This document shows, one piece after another, positions 17,681-26,895 of a stretch of 64,000 nt of DNA (the stretch's first letter is position 1; each line of letters opens with the position of its first letter). A program made the position numbers and the translations under genes. The notes below the pieces were generated by a model. It was not told the DNA's origin. It did not search any database and was given only the letters and a program-made list of their open reading frames with translations. Source of the DNA: Duncaniella muricolitica (GTDB lineage: Bacteria > Bacteroidota > Bacteroidia > Bacteroidales > Muribaculaceae); contig CP061009.1 of the NCBI GenBank assembly GCA_025808375.1, forward strand, positions 3,286,001 through 3,350,000. The letters run 5' to 3'.

Positions 17681-18763
17681 TTACTCGAAAGTGGCTGTGT
17701 AGGGGAGCTTGGAGAGGTCGAGCGTTACGGTCACTTCACCGCTCTCGCCTACCATATTGCCGCCACCAAACTCAAGAGCGTCGATGGCTCCGCCAAGGTT
17801 GAGATCCCATGAGTTGTTGAAGGCAAACTTAAACTCTTCACCGTTGAGGTCGGTGGTTATTGTCCAGTGGAGATAATCGGTCGACGTCATGGTCGAGGTG
17901 ATATCCCATCCGTTGAATCCGCCGGGGATATTCACGGCCGAGATGTAGGTGAGAGTGTAAGTGAGGTCGTTGGTGTTGACCTGGGCATAGTAGAGACCTT
18001 CGCCCTGGGCGGGGAGTGTAAGGTTGCCCGCGCCGCCGTCATCAGAGAGCTCGCCCTCTACGCCGGTGCTGCCATAGTTGACACCATCCCAGTTGGGAGC
18101 GGAGGTAAACTTGAACTCACCGTTGATATAGACAAATCCGCGATACTTGCCCTCCTCGTAGCTTGCGAGCTGCTGCGAGTTGTCATGGCTCCAGCCGTTG
18201 GAGTTGCCGGGAGTGTAGAGCACGTCAAGCGCGGCGACATTAGAGGCAAAGTAGCCCTGCACCTGAGGGAATGTGATGGGCTCGGAGACGATACGGGTCG
18301 AAAGCTGGTCGGCCACCTGTGCTATTACGCGGACGTAGAGCGGGCGGGGACCTTCGTCGGTATACTGTGCCTCCTCGGTGATGCCGCGCATCTCGCAGAT
18401 GGCTACTGCGATAGCGTTCTCGGGAATCTCCATCACCGCGCTGTAGGGGTTGTTGGTCGCGATGAGCACAGAGTAAGGTATGGCATCCTCGTCATCGGGA
18501 GCGGGAGCGGGAAGGCTCTCGCCGAAGTCGGGATAGATCGACACTTCGGCTGTGTAGGTCGGGGCAAGCGCGAGACCATAGTTGGGCTGCGAGCAGGTTA
18601 TCTCCATCACTCCTTCGGGCGAGAGATCATAAAGCTGATTGACAAACGGAGGGGTGTTTACCTTAAATTCGGTCGGCTCCTGGAGCACAGGATCCTTGTC
18701 GGCCTCGCAAGAGGTGAGCCCGGCAACTGCCAATGCCATCAAGCCAAATATATGAAGTTTCAT
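17681..18763 (-). CDS. SusE-type outer membrane lipoprotein
   Basis: A 360-residue surface lipoprotein with signal peptide and lipobox LAVAGLTSCEADK. An N-terminal SusE-like domain (FKVNTPPFVNQLYDLSPEG) is followed by an Ig-like middle region. Two glycan-binding beta modules complete the protein (LYTPGNSNGWSHDNSQQ, NIPGGFNGWDITSTM). It is third in the SusC-SusD-SusE-SusF order, 39 bp downstream of susD. It differs from the next gene mainly by having one fewer module. Its last ~180 residues match that protein closely, which points to tandem duplication. Confidence 0.88.
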   Translation of the reverse strand: MKLHIFGLMALAVAGLTSCEADKDPVLQEPTEFKVNTPPFVNQLYDLSPEGVMEITCSQPNYGLALAPTYTAEVSIYPDFGESLPAPAPDDEDAIPYSVLIATNNPYSAVMEIPENAIAVAICEMRGITEEAQYTDEGPRPLYVRVIAQVADQLSTRIVSEPITFPQVQGYFASNVAALDVLYTPGNSNGWSHDNSQQLASYEEGKYRGFVYINGEFKFTSAPNWDGVNYGSTGVEGELSDDGGAGNLTLPAQGEGLYYAQVNTNDLTYTLTYISAVNIPGGFNGWDITSTMTSTDYLHWTITTDLNGEEFKFAFNNSWDLNLGGAIDALEFGGGNMVGESGEVTVTLDLSKLPYTATFE

Positions 18764-18802
18764 ATTGAATCGGTGTAATTATTCAGAATAAATGATGATG
18801 AA

Positions 18803-20341
18803 TTAATAGCCGGGGTTCTGGCCGAGGGTGGGCACATACTGTGCGGGGATGCAGCATACGTTGCGATAAGACTGTGTAGCGGCTCCGGCCTCCACACCGC
18901 CTTTCCATGACCAGTTGTAGGCATTGCCGGCAAACTTGCCGAAGCGCACGAGGTCGCTGCGGCGGTGGCCCTCCCAGTAAAGCTCGCGGAGACGCTCGGT
19001 GAGGATGTCGTCGAGAGTGTAGGAGGTGACTGAGCCGAGACCGGCACGGTTGCGCACGTCGTTGAGGCGGGCGAGACCGTTGCAGTTGGAGGCTCCGTGC
19101 TTCTCACACTCGGCGAGCATCAGATAAGTGTCGGCGAGACGGAAGAGGGGGAAGTCGGTGGAGTTGAACACGGTCGATGTGGTTGACGAGCCGTCGGCGT
19201 TGTCATAGTTGTCCTCGGGAGTGTAGACAAACTTCACACACATGTATCCGTCACCGTCCTTGGTCCAGGAATTAAGATTATGGAGATTCTCATTGAACGA
19301 ACCCTCATAGATGAGGCGACGCTTGTCGTTCTTGGCGAGAGCCTGTGACAGCTCGGGACGCACGCGGGGACCGCCCCAGCCGTCGACACCACAGCCGTAA
19401 GGCTTGTCGACAGCCACCTCGGCATTGTATGCACCGCCCGAGATGTAGGTGGTGCCGCCATAGGTGTGGAGGGTGTTGGTGTCCTGAGGTATGCCCCAGA
19501 GGATTTCACCGTTGCCCACATACTTGTCGTTGGTGGCGCAGAAGAGATATTTGTACTCGGGAGCGAGCTGATTGATGGTCTTGAGTATCTCGTTGCAGGC
19601 GTCGGCACACTGCTGCCACATGCCCTGGCCGGTGTAGACCTCGGCGTTGAGATACATCTTGGCGAGGAGCATATAGCCGGCCTCGCGCGAGATGCGGCCA
19701 TATACCTGCTGCGAAGCGGGACGCAGACCCGGAACGGCAGCGAGAAGGTCGGCCACTACGGCGTCAAAGAGCTGCTTGCGGTCGTAGGTGGGAGGTGTTG
19801 CTCCGACTACGGAATTTTCGTCGGTCCAGGGACCGCGGCCGAAGATGTCGATCATATGATAGTATGAAAGGTCACGGAGCACACGGGCCTCGCAGCGCAG
19901 TGTGTTGATTTCGTCCTCGGCTATCAGACCCGAAGCGTTGCCGATGGTGCGGAGAAACTCGTTGCAGAGAGCTATCTGATAGTTGAAACGCGAGAAGCAC
20001 TCATAGAGCCAGTGGTTGTCGCTCGACCATGTGGAGAAGCCGAGTTCCTGGATGCCGGCGTCGTTCCAGTTGTAACCTACGATGGCTTCGTCAGACGGAA
20101 GTTCCTGTACGTTCCAGAGCTGACGGGTGTAGACACCCGCGCCACCGTTGTCGACAGCGATGCCGCCCTCGAGCACAAGACCTCCGTAGACTCGGGCCAT
20201 GAGAGCATAATAATCTTCGGCAGTGGTCAGCTCCAGCTTGGTGGTGGGGTTCTCGGGGCTGACGTCAAGGTCGTCAACACAGGAGGTAAAGCCCATCGAA
20301 AGCGCGATGCCACCTATTATGATATATTTTGAGAATTTCAT
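18803..20341 (-). CDS. susD: SusD/RagB family nutrient-binding outer membrane lipoprotein
   Basis: A 512-residue SusD-like lipoprotein that caps the SusC transporter and binds the glycan. Lipobox: SMGFTSCVDDLDVSPENPT. TPR-like helices follow (EARVLRDLSYYHMIDIFGRG; EAGYMLLAKMYLNAEVYTG). The C-terminal family signature appears as FRLADTYLMLAECEKHG, NDVRNRAGLG and LTERLRELYWEGHRRSDLVR. Length is normal. It starts 46 bp downstream of susC and is clearly co-transcribed. The substrate cannot be read from the sequence, and no glycoside hydrolase gene lies next to the operon in this window. Confidence 0.95.
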   Translation of the reverse strand: MKFSKYIIIGGIALSMGFTSCVDDLDVSPENPTTKLELTTAEDYYALMARVYGGLVLEGGIAVDNGGAGVYTRQLWNVQELPSDEAIVGYNWNDAGIQELGFSTWSSDNHWLYECFSRFNYQIALCNEFLRTIGNASGLIAEDEINTLRCEARVLRDLSYYHMIDIFGRGPWTDENSVVGATPPTYDRKQLFDAVVADLLAAVPGLRPASQQVYGRISREAGYMLLAKMYLNAEVYTGQGMWQQCADACNEILKTINQLAPEYKYLFCATNDKYVGNGEILWGIPQDTNTLHTYGGTTYISGGAYNAEVAVDKPYGCGVDGWGGPRVRPELSQALAKNDKRRLIYEGSFNENLHNLNSWTKDGDGYMCVKFVYTPEDNYDNADGSSTTSTVFNSTDFPLFRLADTYLMLAECEKHGASNCNGLARLNDVRNRAGLGSVTSYTLDDILTERLRELYWEGHRRSDLVRFGKFAGNAYNWSWKGGVEAGAATQSYRNVCCIPAQYVPTLGQNPGY

Positions 20342-20387
20342 GATTCTTGTAATTCAATATTGTTAGTGTTGATAACTGTGACAGATG

Positions 20388-23300
20388 TTAGAACGAAGCG
20401 ACAACGCCAAGCGAGAATGTGGTGGGCTTGGGATATACACCGTTGTCGATGCCTGAGAATACCTCGGGGTCAAGACCTTTGTATTTGGTGATGACGAAAG
20501 GATTCTGTACGGCTCCGTAGAGACGCAGACGCAGGTGGTTGTTGAGGAGGTTCTGCCATGTGTAACCCAGAGTGATATTGTCGCAGCGGAAGAACGAAGC
20601 GTTCTGTACGAAATAATCGCTCATGATGGTGGTGATGTCGGATGTCTCGAAGAGGAAGGTGTCGGCCATGAGGTTGCTCAGGGGGAGAGCGGCGTTGGCA
20701 CGCTTGCTTACATTGGCTGCCTGGTTGTTGTTATACATCCAGTTGCCGATATTGGCGCGGAGCACGAAACCAAAGTCCCAGTTCTTCCAGTTGAAAGTAT
20801 TGTTCCATGTCATTGTCACCTTGGGGTCGCGGCTGTGATAGAGATATTTGTCGGCCTCGTTGATCTGGCCGTCGCCGTTGCGGTCAACGAAGACACCCTC
20901 GAGAGGATTGCCGTTCTTGTCATAGACCTGCTCGTAGACATAGAAGCTGTAGGCGGGATGTCCTACCTCATGTTTCTGGATGGTGCCGCCTGTACCGGCC
21001 GAGATGCCGCCGGTCTGGGTGTCGGCACCCTCGGCAAGACGTGTGATCTTGTTTTTGTTCCAGGCTACGTTGTAGGATGATGTCCATGTGAAATCCTTGG
21101 TAACGATGGGACGGGCGGTGAGTGTGAACTCGACACCGATATTCTCGAGGTCGCCGATATTCATGTTACCCTTGTTGGTAAGGTTGGAACCTGCGGGATA
21201 GTTGGCAAATGTGAGGAGGTCTTTGGTCTTGCGCTTGTAGAAGTCGATGCTGCCGAGGATGCGGTTGTTCATGAAACCGAAGTCAAGACCGGCGTTCCAT
21301 GTGGCAGTCTCCTCCCACTTGATGTCTGAGTTGTAGGCACCGGGGGTAATGGGGAGAACACCGTCGCCCTTGCCTGTGAGCGAGGGATATTTGCCGGCAA
21401 GGTCTTCCGACACGCTGTAGATGGGGAGATAGGGGAAGAGGTCATCGCCGAGATCCTGCTGGCCGGTGATACCGTAGCCGGCACGGAGCTTGAGATCGTT
21501 GAGATAGCCGCGAGCACCTTCCATAAAGTTTTCCTCAAGTATCTTCCATCCGAGAGCTACCGAGGGGAATGTGCCCCAACGGTGGTCTTTGGAGAAGCGG
21601 CTGGTGCCGTCGCGGCGCACGGTGGCTGTCACGAGATATTTGTCAAGGAACACAAAGTTGGCACGGCCGAAGAACGACACGAGCTGCAGGGGATCGATGT
21701 TGATGCTTGTCGGACGGGCCTGCATGCCGAGATAAATCTCGTTGGCGGGATCCATGACGCGGTTTACATAAGTATATTCACGACGTTTGTTGTGGAACTT
21801 CTGCCATGAGTAGCCGGCGGTCACATCGACGCTTGATTTGATTGACTCGAAATAGTGATTGTAGTTGAGATAGAAGTCAAGAAGCAGATTGACACGTGTC
21901 TGGAACTGATCGGTGCAAGATGTGCCGCCGTCCTTGATAGTCTCGATTTTACCGTCCTTGATTACTTCATAGCCACCGTTCCATGCATTGGGGGTGTTGG
22001 GATAGTTGCCGCCGCTCCATGTGCCGTGCTGATAGTCATAACCGAGGTTAAGATTGGCACGGAGGTCGGTGAGGAAAGGCATCTTGAGGTCGAGCTGGAG
22101 ATTGCCTATCGACTGGTATGACTTGCCATAGGAGTTTACGGCAGCCATGTCGGCGATGGGGTTGAGAGGTGCGGTGGTCGAGTTGATTTTCGTACCCTCG
22201 GTGTCGGGACCGGCAAGCAGACCGCCGCCTACATATGAAGTCCAGTAGCCGAAGAGCGGACAGCCGTTCTCATAGTCACGCACGGGAAGTGTGGGGTTCA
22301 TGCTTGCACATGAGCCGAGGTTGTTGTTGGCATATGAGTTTTTGACATATGCTCCGAGCACATTGGCATTGACCGAAAGAAGGTCGTTGAAGAATTTGGG
22401 CGAGAGATTGATGTTGGCCGATGTGCGCTCCATCGAGGTAAACTCGAGGATACCGTTATTGTTGGAGTAGCTGATGCCCACACGATAGGGAAGTATACCT
22501 GCCGTGCCGCCGATGCTGAGGCTGTAGTCAGAGGAGAATGTGGTGCGTGTGGCCGCTTTCTGCCAGTCGGTGTTGTAGTTGCCGAGAGCACCTGCCTGGT
22601 CTGACTCGGCTCCGTATTCACTGATGATGAAGTTGCGGAACTGGTCGGCCGACATCATGTTGAGCAGCTTGCGGGGGGTGTTGATATAGGCGTTGGCTGT
22701 GAATGTCACCTGCGGAGCACCCTTGGCACCCTTCTTGGTGGTAATGATAATCACACCGTTTGACGCACGGCTACCGTAGATGGCTGTGGCCGAAGCATCC
22801 TTGAGAATTGTCATCGACTCGACGCTTTCGGGCGAGATGAGCGACAGGGGGTTGGACGAACCTACCACACCCTTGGTGTCCATAGGCACACCGTCAATCA
22901 CGATAAGGGGGTCGTTGGACGCTGCAAGCGACGCACCGCCGCGTATCTGTATGTTACCGCCCTCGGAGGGATTACCGGAAGTGGTCACTACCACACCGGG
23001 CGAGGCTCCGACGAGGAGGTCCTGAGCCGAAGTGGCAAGACCGGCCTCGATTTCAGAGGGCTTTACGGTAGCCACCGAACCGGTGGCATCGCTTTTCTTT
23101 ACTGTACCGTAGCCGATGGCCACTACTTCGTCAAGCATGAGCGAATTTTCCTTCATGCTTACGTTGAGTGTGGTCTGGCCGTTGACGGGTATCTCCTGTG
23201 TGTCATAACCCACATAGGAGAATACAAGGATACCGTCGGAGGGGACCGAGATGGTGTATTCACCGTCGATGTTTGTAGCCGTGCCGAGCGTTTCGCCCTT

Positions 23301-23456
23301 CACAAGCACACTTGCTCCGATGAGGGGTTCGCCCTCAGGGTCGATCACAGTACCACTGACCGTGATTTTCTGCGCTAAAGCCGGGAAAGAAAAGCACAGC
23401 GTAAGGAGGGCTGCAAGCCAGACTTTCCGGGTCATTTGATGACAAATGTTCTTCAT
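20388..23456 (-). CDS. susC: SusC/RagA family TonB-dependent outer membrane receptor
   Basis: A 1022-residue TonB-linked transporter. A signal peptide (LLTLCFSFPALAQ) is followed by a carboxypeptidase-like regulatory domain at about residues 30-115 (VSGTVIDPEGEPLIGASVLV). Next come the TonB-box-like region LDEVVAIGYGTVKKSDATGS, a plug domain (IQIRGGASL, AIYGSRASNGVIIITTKKG) and a 22-strand beta barrel ending in aromatic residues (LGVVASF). It imports glycan fragments across the outer membrane, energised by TonB-ExbB-ExbD such as the set encoded just upstream at 24-26 kb. It is the first gene of the Sus-like operon and is complete. Confidence 0.96.
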   Translation of the reverse strand: MKNICHQMTRKVWLAALLTLCFSFPALAQKITVSGTVIDPEGEPLIGASVLVKGETLGTATNIDGEYTISVPSDGILVFSYVGYDTQEIPVNGQTTLNVSMKENSLMLDEVVAIGYGTVKKSDATGSVATVKPSEIEAGLATSAQDLLVGASPGVVVTTSGNPSEGGNIQIRGGASLAASNDPLIVIDGVPMDTKGVVGSSNPLSLISPESVESMTILKDASATAIYGSRASNGVIIITTKKGAKGAPQVTFTANAYINTPRKLLNMMSADQFRNFIISEYGAESDQAGALGNYNTDWQKAATRTTFSSDYSLSIGGTAGILPYRVGISYSNNNGILEFTSMERTSANINLSPKFFNDLLSVNANVLGAYVKNSYANNNLGSCASMNPTLPVRDYENGCPLFGYWTSYVGGGLLAGPDTEGTKINSTTAPLNPIADMAAVNSYGKSYQSIGNLQLDLKMPFLTDLRANLNLGYDYQHGTWSGGNYPNTPNAWNGGYEVIKDGKIETIKDGGTSCTDQFQTRVNLLLDFYLNYNHYFESIKSSVDVTAGYSWQKFHNKRREYTYVNRVMDPANEIYLGMQARPTSINIDPLQLVSFFGRANFVFLDKYLVTATVRRDGTSRFSKDHRWGTFPSVALGWKILEENFMEGARGYLNDLKLRAGYGITGQQDLGDDLFPYLPIYSVSEDLAGKYPSLTGKGDGVLPITPGAYNSDIKWEETATWNAGLDFGFMNNRILGSIDFYKRKTKDLLTFANYPAGSNLTNKGNMNIGDLENIGVEFTLTARPIVTKDFTWTSSYNVAWNKNKITRLAEGADTQTGGISAGTGGTIQKHEVGHPAYSFYVYEQVYDKNGNPLEGVFVDRNGDGQINEADKYLYHSRDPKVTMTWNNTFNWKNWDFGFVLRANIGNWMYNNNQAANVSKRANAALPLSNLMADTFLFETSDITTIMSDYFVQNASFFRCDNITLGYTWQNLLNNHLRLRLYGAVQNPFVITKYKGLDPEVFSGIDNGVYPKPTTFSLGVVASF

Positions 23457-24032
23457 GCAAGAGGTTTTTAGAACGTTGTAAATATGTTATTGTAATCTCT
23501 ATATTATCAATGTGTGACGTCTAACGGCATCTGTGCTTTACGGTGCGCACCGTAAAGCACACGCCTATAGGCGTGCGTGGTAAGGACGCGTCAAAAAAAA
23601 GATGAATGTAATTACGTTTTTCACGTCCCGGCCGACTGTGCGCGACAAGCGGTCATCTCGGTTGTCACACCTTGGCTGGAAAGGTCGGGGAAATTATTTT
23701 TCAATGGCTGCGAAAAGAGTCGGAGTCAAGACCTCCGACAAGTAGTAAAATACGGCTTGTCTTTTTTTACGTGGGGAAAAAATCTCTACATTATCTTTTT
23801 TTATTGTCTTTATCATTATTCCCCAATCACCCTCTGATGGCTTTTGAAGAATCTTGCGACAAATATAAAACAACTTTTCGATATATTCAAACTTTTTCAC
23901 AAAAAGTTTTCAACATTTTATCAACATAATCTAACAAAAGTTGTCCTGTGCAAAAAAGTTTCAGTACATACCTGACGCACCGCCCCTTTACACCTTATTA
24001 TATATAGTGATTATATATAGCAAGGGGATATA
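23457..24032. other. 576-bp intergenic region upstream of susC with two adjacent palindromes
   Basis: No credible gene. A perfect 28-bp palindrome lies at 23533-23560 (half-site GTGCTTTACGGTGC). It is directly followed by a perfect 16-bp palindrome at 23560-23575 (CACGCCTATAGGCGTG). A small stem GTCGGAG...CTCCGAC sits near 23729-23749. The palindromes lie about 80-120 bp upstream of the susC start, so they are in its promoter or leader. They could be operators for the Sus regulator or RNA hairpins. No good TAnnTTTG box was found for susC. Confidence 0.6.
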
Positions 24033-24836
24033 TTATTGAAAGCGATATGTGATTGTGCCGGTCTGTATGGCTGGAGCGTCATTGTCGACCGAGAAACGCG
24101 AGGCTCGCGCGGCATTGACACAATTCTGACGCGTCGAGGCATTTGCCGCAGCCGCCCCTGTGCCTGACTGATAGGAGGCTTCGGTGACCTGTCCCTGGCG
24201 GTTGACACTGACCTTTACGGTGATAGTGCCGAGCGGGCCGGGCTGCGGTTTGCTCCACGAGTCCATTGTGCGCCCTTTGAGATTGAAGCCTGGTGTGCCG
24301 CTCAACGCGCCGGTCGACGAGTTGCCGTTGGTGCTTCCGGCCTTGCCCTGACCGGTCGAACCTGTGCCCGACTTGCCAAACTGCACTTTGTTGGCTATCT
24401 GCTGACGTGTCTCGGCTTCACGCTTCGCGCGCTCGGCCGCTTCGATTTCAGCTTTTGTCGGACCGGTCGGCTCCTTGGGTGTCTCCTTGATGACCTTGGC
24501 GGGCGATGGCCGCTCGGATGTCACCACCGGAGCCGGTGTCGGGGCCGGTGTGCCGGTATTCTCCACCGAGGGAGCCTGAGGCGCGGGGGGAGTAGGCTCG
24601 TGGACCTCGGCCGGAGCCGGCTCCTGAGATGACTCGGCAAGCTCGGGCGAGTCGCCGGTCATTACAAATTCGCCTCCAAAGAGCACTTCGGATGAGTCGA
24701 CAGGAGGCCACTTGCGCTCTGCCTGCTCGGAGGGTGAATAGCGCAGATAGAGCGAGGCAAGAATCACCACCACTATTACATGAAACAGCAGTGTGGCCAG
24801 CATGGCAACTATTTTATTTCGACGCGATGGAGACAT
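24033..24836 (-). CDS. tonB: TonB-like energy transducer
   Basis: A 267-residue periplasm-spanning protein with a short cytoplasmic start and one N-terminal membrane helix (MLATLLFHVIVVVILASLYL). A Pro/Ala/Glu-rich stretch spans about residues 70-125 (EPAPAEVHEPTPPAPQAP). A charged linker and a C-terminal TonB-like domain complete it (TITVKVSVNRQGQVTEASYQ ... ITYRFQ). It transmits the proton-motive force from ExbB-ExbD to outer membrane receptors. It follows exbD by 35 bp. The C-terminal domain is the TonB/TolA type typical of this gene order in Bacteroidetes. Confidence 0.88.
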   Translation of the reverse strand: MSPSRRNKIVAMLATLLFHVIVVVILASLYLRYSPSEQAERKWPPVDSSEVLFGGEFVMTGDSPELAESSQEPAPAEVHEPTPPAPQAPSVENTGTPAPTPAPVVTSERPSPAKVIKETPKEPTGPTKAEIEAAERAKREAETRQQIANKVQFGKSGTGSTGQGKAGSTNGNSSTGALSGTPGFNLKGRTMDSWSKPQPGPLGTITVKVSVNRQGQVTEASYQSGTGAAAANASTRQNCVNAARASRFSVDNDAPAIQTGTITYRFQ

Positions 24837-24871
24837 TTAGAGGTTGTTTAAAAACATATATGAACTCCGGC

Positions 24872-25306
24872 TCAAGGCTTGGCCGTGGCGGGAGCAGGTT
24901 TGGTGGCAAGCACCATCTTGAGGTTGTTCTGAGCTCCGAGGTCAAGCACCTTCACGAGCGTGCCGTAAGTCACCTCTTCATCGGCATAGACCGCAATGAA
25001 ATCGTCGGCCGAGGGGTCGGCCTTAAGACGTGCCTCCTGAAGCGCGGCGGCGAGCGATTCGAGCTCTACGTTCACCGGTTCCTCTCCGGCAAGCGACACG
25101 TAGAGTCGCGACTCCCGGTCGATAAACACCCGCGTGGAGGGCTTGAGCGCGGTCTGGTGGGAGCTCTCGGGGAGGTTGACTTCGAGCGCGGTCGGAAACA
25201 CAAATGTCGAAGTGACCATAAAGAAGATGAGAAGCAGAAATATGACATCGGTCATGGATGCCATGGAAAACACTTCCATCATGCGGTGTTGTCGCTTGAG
25301 TGCCAT
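24872..25306 (-). CDS. exbD: ExbD/TolR biopolymer transport protein
   Basis: A 144-residue inner membrane protein with one N-terminal helix containing the key membrane Asp in ASMTDVIFLLLIFFMVTSTF. The periplasmic domain carries VFIDRESRLYVSLAG and the C-terminal YGTLVKVLDLGAQNNLKMVL pattern. It forms the proton-driven motor with ExbB. Only 4 bp separate it from exbB, so the genes are coupled. Many Bacteroidetes have two exbD genes here; only one is present. Confidence 0.95.
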   Translation of the reverse strand: MALKRQHRMMEVFSMASMTDVIFLLLIFFMVTSTFVFPTALEVNLPESSHQTALKPSTRVFIDRESRLYVSLAGEEPVNVELESLAAALQEARLKADPSADDFIAVYADEEVTYGTLVKVLDLGAQNNLKMVLATKPAPATAKP

Positions 25307-25310
25307 AACT

Positions 25311-26018
25311 TTATGCAGGCTCGTTGAGAAGGTCCATAAACTCCATGGTCTTGGCCTCGAGGTTGTTCATCACCTTATTGATACGTGCCACGAGATAGTT
25401 GTAGGCAAAGAGGGCGATAATGCCGACGATAAGACCGGCCACTGTGGTCACCAGAGCGGCATAGATGCCGTCGGCAAGCACTGCGATGTTGGCACTCGTC
25501 CCGGCCGATGCAAGATTGTAGAAAGCGTCGACCATACCTATCACTGTGCCGAGAAAACCTATCATCGGACCGCCGGCTGCTGTGGTGGCAAGCCAGGAGA
25601 GACCCTTCTCGAGATTGGCGATCTCGATGTTGCCGGTGTTTTCGATGGCTACGAGCACATCGTTCATCGGACGGCCTATGCGCGAGATGCCTTTGAGGAT
25701 GAGTCGCGAATAGGGGGTGTCGGTGCGGTGACAGAGATTGCGCGCGCTCTCGATTTCGCCGTCATGTATGTAATCGCGGATGCGCTGCATGAACGAGGAG
25801 TCTTCTTTGCGTGCGCGGCTTATGGCGATGCAACGCTCTACAAATATATATATGCTTATAATGGACAGGATGGCGAGAGGTATCATGATGAAACCGCCAC
25901 GCATGGTAAGATCCCACACCGAAAGCTCCTGCACCATCTGCGCGGCCTGTTCCTGCATTACGGGAGTGAGGCTATCGGCCGTGGCCGACAGTGTGTCGAC
26001 AAATTGCTGTTGAAACAT
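25311..26018 (-). CDS. exbB: ExbB/TolQ/MotA proton channel family protein
   Basis: A 235-residue inner membrane protein with three transmembrane helices. A first helix lies at about 40-60 (GGFIMIPLAILSIISIYIFV), then a cytoplasmic region. Two C-terminal helices contain the conserved GPMIGFLGTVIGMVDAFYNL and YAALVTTVAGLIVGIIALF motifs. The Thr and Gly positions of the MotA-ExbB proton channel are present. It is the first motor gene after pdxJ and feeds energy to TonB-dependent transporters such as the SusC protein downstream. Confidence 0.95.
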   Translation of the reverse strand: MFQQQFVDTLSATADSLTPVMQEQAAQMVQELSVWDLTMRGGFIMIPLAILSIISIYIFVERCIAISRARKEDSSFMQRIRDYIHDGEIESARNLCHRTDTPYSRLILKGISRIGRPMNDVLVAIENTGNIEIANLEKGLSWLATTAAGGPMIGFLGTVIGMVDAFYNLASAGTSANIAVLADGIYAALVTTVAGLIVGIIALFAYNYLVARINKVMNNLEAKTMEFMDLLNEPA

Positions 26019-26057
26019 GTTGAGGCTGTATATGAGTATGTATTATTATCTATTGAA

Positions 26058-26777
26058 TCAGGAACGGAGACACTGCAGATAACGGTGTATCGTCTCCTCG
26101 AGGCCGAGATAGAGCGCGTCGCAGATGAGGGCATGGCCTATCGACACTTCGCTCAGGCGGGGAATGTGCGAGTGAAACCACTCAAGATTGACAAGGCTAA
26201 GGTCGTGGCCGGCATTCACTCCGAGACCACACTTGAAGGCTGCGTCGGCGGCCTCGACAAAGGGGGCCACGGCTCGTTCGGGGTCGGTGGGATAAAGGTC
26301 GGCATAAGGCTTGGTGTAAAGCTCTATGCGGTCGGCCCCGGTCTTGGCGGCAAGACGTATGTTGTCAATGTCGGTGCCGACAAATATCGACGAACGTATG
26401 CCGGCCTCGCGCAGACGCTCCACTACCGAGGTGAGAAACTCCATGTTGGAGGCTACGTCCCATCCGGCACTCGAAGTGAGTGCGTCGGGCACGTCGGGCA
26501 CGAGTGTCACCTGGGTGGGTCGCACCTGGAGCACAAGCTCCATAAACTCGGGCGCGGGATAACCCTCGATGTTAAACTCGGTGCGTACCAGCGGACGCAG
26601 TTTGTAGACGTCATCGCGCCTGATGTGACGCTGGTCGGGACGGGGATGCACGGTAATACCCTGCGCGCCAAAGGTCTCACAGTCGGCGGCCACTTTGAGC
26701 AGATCGGGCACATTCTCACCGCGCGCGTTGCGCAGGGTGGCTATTTTGTTGATATTAACGCTTAGATTTGTCATCAT
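26058..26777 (-). CDS. pdxJ: Pyridoxine 5'-phosphate synthase
   Basis: PdxJ is a cytoplasmic TIM-barrel enzyme that condenses 1-deoxyxylulose 5-phosphate with 3-amino-2-oxopropyl phosphate to make pyridoxine 5'-phosphate (vitamin B6). The 239-residue protein has LSVNINKIATLRNARG at the start, the phosphate/substrate motif TVHPRPDQRHIRRDDV, and GVNAGHDLSLVNLEWF with SIGHALICDAL at the end. It is complete. It lies 40 bp upstream of exbB and heads the pdxJ-exbB-exbD-tonB cluster known from other Bacteroidales. Either of two adjacent ATG codons (26777, 26774) may be used. Confidence 0.97.
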   Translation of the reverse strand: MMTNLSVNINKIATLRNARGENVPDLLKVAADCETFGAQGITVHPRPDQRHIRRDDVYKLRPLVRTEFNIEGYPAPEFMELVLQVRPTQVTLVPDVPDALTSSAGWDVASNMEFLTSVVERLREAGIRSSIFVGTDIDNIRLAAKTGADRIELYTKPYADLYPTDPERAVAPFVEAADAAFKCGLGVNAGHDLSLVNLEWFHSHIPRLSEVSIGHALICDALYLGLEETIHRYLQCLRS

Positions 26778-26825
26778 TTAAATCTTTTTGTCCCGCGGGC
26801 GGTTGAATATATATAAGAATATTAG

Positions 26826-26833
26826 TAACTTTG
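26826..26833 (+). promoter_or_regulatory. -7 box for the 26896-28194 operon
   Basis: TAACTTTG on the plus strand, about 63 bp upstream of the TTG start at 26896, in the divergent gap after pdxJ. Confidence 0.6.
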
Positions 26834-26895
26834 TACCACGTCCCGACAGGATTGCGGATGCAAATTTACTCAGAAAAAACTGAAAACCGAAAATT

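Noticed and set aside
23577..23929. Short ORFs in the susC upstream region
   Set aside because: They are low-complexity, without similarity or a plausible start context; the region looks like a leader or spacer.
25134..26765. 543-codon plus-strand frame opposite exbB, exbD and pdxJ
   Set aside because: It is antisense to three well-supported genes and has no recognisable domain; high-GC codon bias produces such long shadows.
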